A stretch of DNA of 64,000 nt from Haematobia irritans. Taxonomy: Eukaryota > Arthropoda > Insecta > Diptera > Muscidae. Location of the stretch: the NCBI RefSeq assembly GCF_050003625.1, contig NC_134398.1, positions 20,720,997 through 20,784,996 of the forward strand. The letters are read 5' to 3'. Below are positions 57,703 to 64,000 of this stretch, one piece after another. The notes under the pieces were generated by a model. It made no database searches and was not told the DNA's origin. It saw only the letters and a list, made by a program, of their open reading frames with translations. The number at the start of each line of letters is the position of its first letter. The stretch's first letter is position 1. A program made the position numbers and the translations under genes.

Positions 57703-59137
57703 AAAAGATCGATCCAATACGTATATAATTCAGTTTGACAAAGTAGACATAAAATTTTGACAAAATTTTCTACAGAAATAAAATTTTAACAAAATTTTCT
57801 ATAGAAATAAATTTTTCACACAATTTTCTGTAGAAATAACAATTTTGACAAAATTTTCTATAGAAAGAAAATTGTGACAAAAATTTCTACAGAAATAAAA
57901 TTTTAACAAAATTTTCTATAGAAATAAACTTTTGAAAAAATTTTCTATAGCAATAAAATCTTGGTAGATTATTTTTGGCTCGAGTGGCAACCATGATTAT
58001 GAACCGAATAAAATTTGAACAAAATTTTCTATAGAAATAAAATTTTGACAAAATTTTCTATAGAAATAAATGTTTGACAATAATGAAAATTTTATTATGA
58101 ACCGAATAAAATTTTAACAAAATTTTCTCTAGAAATAAAATTTTGACAAAATTTTCTATAGAAATAAAATTTTGACAAAATTTTCTATAGAAATAAAATT
58201 TCTATAGAAATAAAATATTGGTAGATTATTTTTGGCTCTAGTGGCAACCATGATTATGAACCGATATGGACCAATTTTTGTGTGATTGGACCAATTTTGG
58301 TATGGTTGTTAGCGACCATATACTAACATCACGTTCCTAATTTGAACCGGATCGGATGAATTTTGCTCCTCCAAGAGGCTCTGGAGGTCAAATCTGGAGA
58401 ATGTTTTATATGGGGGCTATATATAATTATGGACCGATATGGACCAATTCTGGCACGGTTGCTAAAGATCATATACTAACACCATGTTCCAAATTACAAC
58501 TGGATTGGATGAAATTTGCTTCGCAAGCCAAATCTGGGGATCGGTTTATATGGGGGCTATATATAGTTATGGACCGATGTGAACCAATTTTTGCATGGTT
58601 GTTAGAGACCATATACTAACGCCATGTACCAAATTTCAGCCGGATCGGATGAAATTTGCTTCTCTTAGAGGCTCCGCAAGCCAAATCGGTGGATCGGTTT
58701 ATATGGCGTCTATATATAATTAAGAACCGATGTGGACCAGTTTTTGCACAGTTGTTAGAAACCATATACTAACGCCATGCACCAAATTTCAGCCGGATCG
58801 GATGAAATTTGCTTCTCTTAGAGGATCGGCAAGCCAAATTTGGGGGTCCGTTTATATGGGGGCTATACGTAAAAGTTGACCGATATGGCCATTTTCAATG
58901 CCATCCGACCTACATCGATAACAACTACTTGTGCCAAGTTTCAAGTCGATAGCTTGTTTCGTTCGGAAGTTAGCGTGATTTCAACAGACGGACGGACGGA
59001 CATGCTTAGATCGACTCAGAATTTCACCACGACCCAGAATATATATACTTTATGGGGTCTTAGAGCAATATTTCGATGTGTTACAAACGGAATGACAAAG
59101 TTCATATACCCCCATCCTATGATGGAGGGTATAAAAA
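57703..59137 (-). repeat. direct duplication of element A10 (partial second copy)
   Basis: Repeats 55971-57702 starting at AAAAGATCGATCCAATACGT (offset 1732 at the start), with internal losses (no SINE or extra element). It lacks the hairpin end. Both copies end with ATGGTGGAGGGTATAAAAA or one-base variants. Confidence 0.82.
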
Positions 59138-59526
59138 GGCTGTCTAACATATAGACTATGTTAACATATGAATTACCTATATAATTCAGTTCTTGACCGC
59201 TATATATAGGAAAGTCCACAAATAATTACCAACCGATATGAACCAATTTTTGCGCGGTAATTAGACAGCCACCATTGAAATACAGGACTCGGTTTATACG
59301 TTATGTACTTGTTTAATCTAAAATGGAAACCATGTGGACTAACTTAAAATTTAGTTAAGATGGTTTAAGATATATTGACATCAATAACTCTTACACAACA
59401 CAACCCAAACAACTTGATTATGGATAACATTTTTGGTAGAACTTTGTACGCAATCCATGGAGAAGGATACATAAGATTCAGCCTGGCCGAATTTTCATCT
59501 TATTTACTTCAATGTTTAAATATAAA
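59138..59526. other. decayed element A terminal sequence
   Basis: 59138-59270 starts GGCTGTCTAACATAT and ends TAATTAGACAGCC (a short inverted repeat). 59330-59515 resembles the hairpin-end block of A, heavily mutated (CCATGGAGAAGGATACATAA; AGCCTGGCCGAATTT). Confidence 0.5.
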
Positions 59527-59632
59527 CTAGCGTAACCCGGCCCGCTTCGCTGCGCCTCATGAAGCATATTTTCGTTAACTTAGTCAACCATATCCTTCGA
59601 TATGAAAACAAATTGGAAAAGATTTGATTGAT
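59527..59632 (-). repeat. Helitron E fragment (E4), CTAG end only
   Basis: CTAGCGTAACCCGGCCCGCT and the following 85 bp match E1. The hairpin is altered (CCTCATGAAGC). It lies downstream of the second pickpocket exon. Confidence 0.7.
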
Positions 59633-59708
59633 TAAATTCATCGCTTCTGCGCCAATTTTGCACCACATCCGGATCCAAAAAGAATATTTTGACTACTTTT
59701 TTGCGATG

Positions 59709-59737
59709 TTTTTTTTTTTTTTTTTTTTTTTTTTTTT
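59709..59737. repeat. T29 homopolymer
   Basis: 29 consecutive T on the plus strand (A on the gene strand), about 130 bp past the stop codon of the second pickpocket gene. The length may be unreliable in assembly. Confidence 0.8.
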
Positions 59738-59783
59738 GGCGGGTAATTATATACATTTTACACTGGAACACATTGAAACACAT

Positions 59784-59816
59784 TTTTATTAGCTCAAATC
59801 TCCATGTTAATTTATT
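59784..59816 (-). promoter_or_regulatory. candidate polyadenylation signals of second pickpocket gene
   Basis: AATAAA on the minus strand at 59816-59811 and again at 59789-59784, 52 and 79 bp past the stop codon. Confidence 0.45.
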
Positions 59817-59867
59817 TGAAAGTAGTACACATGATAATAGTGCACTTTACATACAGTCAACAAAATA

Positions 59868-60073
59868 TTAACTTCTTATTTTATGCTTTATCGCTGTACG
59901 TTTTATAAACAACTTCTCAACACTTGGGGTCGTCCTTCTTGGCCTGAACATTTTGAGTGTTAATAAGGCATAAACTCCTCTTTTGGGTATATCGAATAAA
60001 ATAAAATACAAGATTTCTGTAATGCCCACGAGAGAACAGCCAATACATAAACCAGCCAGACCACCTACGCATG
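59868..60073 (-). CDS. second pickpocket-type channel gene, last exon only
   Basis: 206 bp: two bases completing a codon, 67 codons and TAA at 59870-59868. It encodes a second membrane segment closely matching that of gene 1 (GGLAGLCIGCSLVGITE here, GGLASLCIGCSLLGVTE there), with the same Gly-Cys-Ser filter and a basic tail of about 40 residues that differs from gene 1. The acceptor TCGTTTCAG sits at the same protein position and phase as the last intron of gene 1, so these are tandem paralogues. The upstream exons are not between here and 64000, where only repeats are visible, so they should lie past the right edge. The exon is open, but I cannot tell whether the whole gene is intact. Confidence 0.85.
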
Positions 60074-60096
60074 CTGAAACGAAAAGATAGGAAAAA

Positions 60097-61632
60097 CAAG
60101 TAAGGAAAGTCTAAAGTCGGGCGGGGCCGTCTATACTATACCCTGCACCACTTTGTAGATCTAAATTTTCGATACCATATCACATCCGTCAAATGTGTTG
60201 GGGGCTATATATAAAGGTTTGTCCCAAATACATACATTTAAATATAACTCGATCTGGACCGAATTAGATAGACTTCTACAAAATTTATAGACTCAAAATT
60301 TAAGTCGGCTAACGCACTAGGGTGGAACACAATTTTAGTAAAAACCAAGTAAGGAAAGTCTAAAGTTGGGCGGACAGACAGACAGACGGACATCGCTAAA
60401 TCGACTCAGAATTTAATTCTAAGCCGATCCGTATACTAAAAGGTTGGTCTACGATTACTCCTTCTTGGCGTTACATACAAATGCACAAACTTATTATACC
60501 CTGTACCACAGTAGTGGTGAAGGGTATAAATATGGGAAACATCTAAATCTGAAGCAATTTTAAGGAAACTTCGCAAAAGTTTATTTATGATTTATCGCTC
60601 GATATATATGTATTAGAAGTTTAGGAAAATTAGTCATTTTTACAACTTTTCGACTAAGCAGTGGCGATTTTACAAGGAAAATGTTGGTATTTTGACCATT
60701 CTTGTCGAAATCAGAAAAACATATATATGGGAGCTATATCTAAATCTGAACCGATTTCAACCAAATTTGGCACGCACAGCTACAATGCTAATTCTACTCC
60801 CTGTGCAAAATTTCAACTAAATCGGAGCAAAAAATTGGTCTCTGTGGTCATATGATTGTAAATCGGGCGAAAGCTATATATGGGAGATATATCCAAATCT
60901 GAACCGATTTCAACCAAATTTGGCACGCATAGTTACAATGCTAATTCTACTCCCTGTGCAAAATTTCAACTAAATCGGAGTTAAAAATTGACCTCTGTGG
61001 TCATATGAGTGTAAATCGGGCGAAAGCTATATATGGGAGATATATCCAAATCTGAACCGATGTCAACCAAATTTGGCACGCATAGTTACAATGCTAATTC
61101 TACTCCCTGTGCAAAATTTCAACTAAATCGGAGTTAAAAATTGGCCTCTGTGGGCAAATGAGTGTAAATCGGGCGAAAGCTATATATGGGAGCTATATCT
61201 AAATCTGAACCGATTTGGCTGATATTTTGCAAGTTTTTCGAGACCCATAAAATATTCCGATGTACGGAATTTGAGGAAGATCGGTTGATATACACGCCAA
61301 TTATGACCAGATCGGTGAAAAATATATATGGCAGCTATATCTAAATCTGAACCGATTTTTTTCCAAAATCAATAGGGATCGTCTTTGAGCCGAAACAGGA
61401 CCCTGTACCAAATTTTAGGACTATCGGACTAAAACTGCGAGCTGTACTTTGCACACAAAAATACATCAACAGACAGACAGACAGACAGACGGACATCGCT
61501 AAATCGACTCAGAATTTAATTCTAAGCCGATCCGTATACTAAAAGGTTGGTCTACGATTACTCCTTCTTGGCGTTACATACAAATGCACAAACTTATTAT
61601 ACCCTGTAACACAGTAGTGGTGAAGGGTATAA
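60097..61632 (-). mobile_element. element B (B4), with a short relative nested inside
   Basis: Begins CAAGTAAGGAAAGTCTAAAG 21 bp upstream of the last-exon acceptor AG of the second pickpocket gene, hairpin GTCGGGCGGGGCCGTC (one base off), tandem units 60720-61360, AGAC/GGAC run, and end GTGGTGAAGGGTATAA. Interrupted at 60346-60529. Confidence 0.8.
60346..60529 (-). mobile_element. 184-bp internally deleted element B relative, nested in B4
   Basis: CAAGTAAGGAAAGTCTAAAG, then directly AGAC/GGAC run, core and GTGGTGAAGGGTATAA: no tandem units at all. It splits the phrase TTAGTAAAAA-ATATGGGAAAC, which is unbroken in B1 (26670-26692). This comparison fixes the ends of the family. Confidence 0.8.
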
Positions 61633-61668
61633 TAAAAGGATCAAGGGAACATTAATTACAAACAAGTA

Positions 61669-61860
61669 TATACGGCCGTAAATTCGGCCAGGCCGAATCT
61701 TATGTACCCTCCACCATGGATTGCTTAGAAACTTCTACTAAAGACGGTCATCCACAATTAAATTACTTGGATTGCGGCCGATGTCAAGGCATCTTAAAAC
61801 ATCTTAACATCATCTTCTAAATTGCGGGATATATAGTAGTCCATGCGAGATATATAGTAG
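61669..61860 (-). repeat. element A hairpin-end fragment
   Basis: CAAGTATATACGGCCGTAAA, hairpin TTCGGCCAGGCCGAA and about 150 bp of terminal block; no tandem units. Confidence 0.7.
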
Positions 61861-61956
61861 ACAAAAGAAAGGTCGATTGTTGATGTTTGCTAGATTGGTA
61901 GAATTGTTGATGATTTAGAAGGTTTTGAAAAAAATTTTCTCCCCAACTACACGCAC

Positions 61957-62817
61957 ACACAAAAAAAAATTTTTCTGATTCAATCACGAAATTAATTGAT
62001 CCAATTAATTTTTTAATTGAAATGTCTTCAATCACGAAAATGATAGTATCAATCACAGTTTTAATTGGGCATAAAAAAATCTTGATTAAAAAATTAATTG
62101 ATTTCATTACCAAATGTCAATTAAGTTTTTAATTGATTCAATTAAAAACTTAATTGATGTTGATTGCAAAACTCAATTAATTTAGTAATTAAACAAAGGT
62201 AACTATTTTCAATTACATTCTGATTTGGCTTAGAATTTTTAGTTGGATTAACAATTGATTGTTAAAAAAAAAAAAATTAATCAACACAGAAAAAAATTTC
62301 ACGAAAAATTTTCCAATTAAAATTTTAATTGAGTTTTAAAAAATATTCAATTAAAAATTTAATTGAATCAACAAATTTTTTAATTGAAACAAAAATCAAT
62401 CACAAAAATTAATAGTATAAATTAATTTTTTAATTGGATCAATTAATTTTTTAATTGACCTTCAATTAATTTTTTAATTGATACTATCATTTCTGTGATT
62501 GAAGACATTTCAATTAAAAAATTAATTGGATCAATTAATTTCGTGATTGAATCAGAAAAAATTTTTTTTGTGTGAAAAATTTAATCACTTTTATAACTGA
62601 CTTAGTCTTCCGAATTTGATTACAAGTTAATTGTATCAATTAACTTTTTAATTAAAAATTTTAAAATTTTCAATCATTGACTAAATTAACTTAATGTTTC
62701 TATCTTGATTAAAAAGTTAATTGTACCAATTAATTTATTAATTGAAAAAAATTTCAACTTCAATTAACTTTTTAATTGGAAATTTTTTGGTGATATTTTT
62801 TTCTGTGCAGAGAAGGA
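61957..62817. mobile_element. element G relative (outer), interrupted by another G copy
   Basis: Starts CACACAAAAAAAAATTTTTC and ends TTTTTTTCTGTG; the interior is AATTAATTGAT-type motifs throughout. A complete G copy (62285-62575) sits inside it. Confidence 0.6.
62285..62575. mobile_element. element G, copy nested in a G relative
   Basis: CACAGAAAAAAATTTCACG to AAATTTTTTTTGTGTG; nearly the same sequence as 21495-21740 with a longer middle. Confidence 0.65.
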
Positions 62818-63049
62818 ATATGATCACCTCAAACATGTTTCAAGAGCAAAATTTTATATTTGTATGGTGACCATGTAACATGTTTGTTACTAAAATGTTA
62901 TTTTCTCGTCAAATATAACCTGCTTGCCGAAATCAGATACATGATTTCCTAGAAAATAGCATGGGTGCGAAAACCATGTTACATGGTCACCACCCAAAAC
63001 TAACATTTAGCTCTTAAAACATGTTTGAGGTGATCATATTCCTTCTCTG
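62818..63049. mobile_element. element H, long-hairpin MITE
   Basis: 232 bp. Arms of about 75 bp each, starting CAGAGAAGGAATATGATCAC, are reverse complements with few mismatches, and include an inner perfect pair GGTGACCATGTAACATG. Inserted at the end of element G. Possible GTG repeat on both sides. Confidence 0.7.
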
Positions 63050-63062
63050 GGTGTATGAAATG

Positions 63063-63240
63063 CTTCACAAATTTTCTATAATAATACCATTTTGATAAAA
63101 TTTTCTACAGAAATAAAATTCTGACAACATTTTCTATAGAAATAAAGAAATTATATTTTGACAAAATTTCCTAAATACATAAAATGTTGACAAAATTTTC
63201 TATAGAAATATAAAATTTTCTGTGGCAATAAAATTTTAGA
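63063..63240 (-). repeat. 29-bp satellite, short block
   Basis: About six units between element H and the last element A copy. Confidence 0.7.
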
Positions 63241-63249
63241 AAATTATTT

Positions 63250-64000
63250 TTGATTCGAGTGGCAATCGTGATTTTTCTGTGATTGGGGATCGGTTTATTT
63301 GGGGGCTACATATAATATAAATCGATACGGACCAATTTTGGCTTGGTTGTTATCGGCCATACACTAAAGAAATGTACCCAATTTCAACCGGATCGGATGA
63401 ATTTTGCTCCTCCAAGAGGCACCTGAGGTCAAATCTGGGTATCGGTTTTTATGGGGGCTATATATAATTAAGGACCGATGTGGACCAATTTTTGTATGGT
63501 TGCTAGTGACCACATACCAACACCATGTACCAAATTTCAGACGGATCGGATAAAAATTTGCTCCTCTTTGAGGCTCCGCAAGCCAAATCTGCGGATCGGT
63601 TTATATAATTATGAAGCGATATGGACCAATATTTGCATGGTTGTTTGAGACTATATACTAACACCGCGAACTAAGTTTCAACCGGATCGGATGAATTTTG
63701 CTCCTTCAAGAGGCTCCGGAGATCAAATCTGGGGATCGGTTTATAATATAAGGGCTATATATAATTATGGACCGATGTGGACCAATTTTTACATGGTTGT
63801 TACAGACCATATACTTACACCACGTACCAAATTGCAACCGGATTGGATGAAATTTGCTTCTCTTAGAGGCTCCGCAAGCCAAATCTGGGGATCGGTTTAT
63901 ATGGGGGCTATATATAATTATGGACCGATGTGGACCAATTTTTGCATGGTTGCTAGTGACCATATACCAACACCATATATCAAATTTCAGACGGATCGGA
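63250..64000 (-). mobile_element. element A, tandem units running off the right edge
   Basis: Five 153-bp units in the minus orientation (GATCGGTTTATATGGGGGCT; GACCGATGTGGACCAATTTT). Both ends are outside or missing. Confidence 0.7.

Noticed and set aside
59709..59737. Poly(A) of a processed pseudogene at the second pickpocket exon
   Set aside because: The exon has a proper acceptor and intron sequence upstream, in the same position as gene 1, so it is not a retrocopy.

Overview
The window looks like nuclear DNA of a higher (calyptrate, probably muscid) fly. The signs are very high A+T, short introns with GT-AG borders, a DEG/ENaC 'pickpocket' gene, DD41D and DD37E mariner relatives, and short SINE copies with an AGGTT-repeat tail. 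The assignment to muscid flies is inference from repeat types I recognise; there is no species marker here.

Host genes. The only host genes I can support are two tandem pickpocket-type sodium-channel genes on the minus strand. Gene 1 is complete: six exons (54787-54639, 46645-45991, 45900-45751, 35028-34842, 34782-34534, 34219-33999) join without a stop or phase conflict into a predicted 536-residue two-membrane-segment subunit. Its two large introns (8.0 kb and 10.7 kb) are made almost wholly of transposons and satellite, while the other three are 59, 90 and 314 bp. Gene 2 is represented only by its last exon (60073-59868); the rest should lie beyond the right edge. Its splice site falls at the same codon phase and protein position as in gene 1, so the two are tandem paralogues.

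Repeats. (1) A 29-bp A+T satellite whose unit contains the palindrome TTTCTATAGAAA, in about twenty blocks on both strands, roughly a fifth to a quarter of the window. (2) Three families of non-autonomous elements, here called A, B and C. They share one plan: a TATACCC palindrome at one end, a GTCC/GGAC microsatellite, a tandem block of about 150-bp units, then a GC-rich hairpin at the other end. This is the plan of the dipteran mini-me/DINE-like elements. (3) A classical non-autonomous Helitron (E) with TC start, hairpin and CTAG end. (4) Cut-and-paste elements: a nested pair of hAT relatives with 8-bp target duplications, a DD41D and a DD37E mariner relative with TA duplications, and several MITEs. 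(5) Retroelements: a 5'-truncated LINE with a 15-bp target duplication, a Penelope-like fragment and four or five short SINE copies.

Layout. 1-15.9 kb: element A copy, 29-bp arrays, Penelope fragment. 15.9-24.4 kb: duplicated array plus element A, DD41D, element A broken by DD37E. 24.4-31 kb: element F, element B, element A, LINE. 31-33.5 kb: 29-bp array. 33.8-54.8 kb: pickpocket gene 1 with transposon-filled introns. 54.8-59.5 kb: duplicated element A between the genes. 59.8-64 kb: last exon of gene 2, then its intron with nested B, MITEs and element A. The bulk of the sequence is a stack of insertions within insertions, which gives relative ages and several exact element boundaries.
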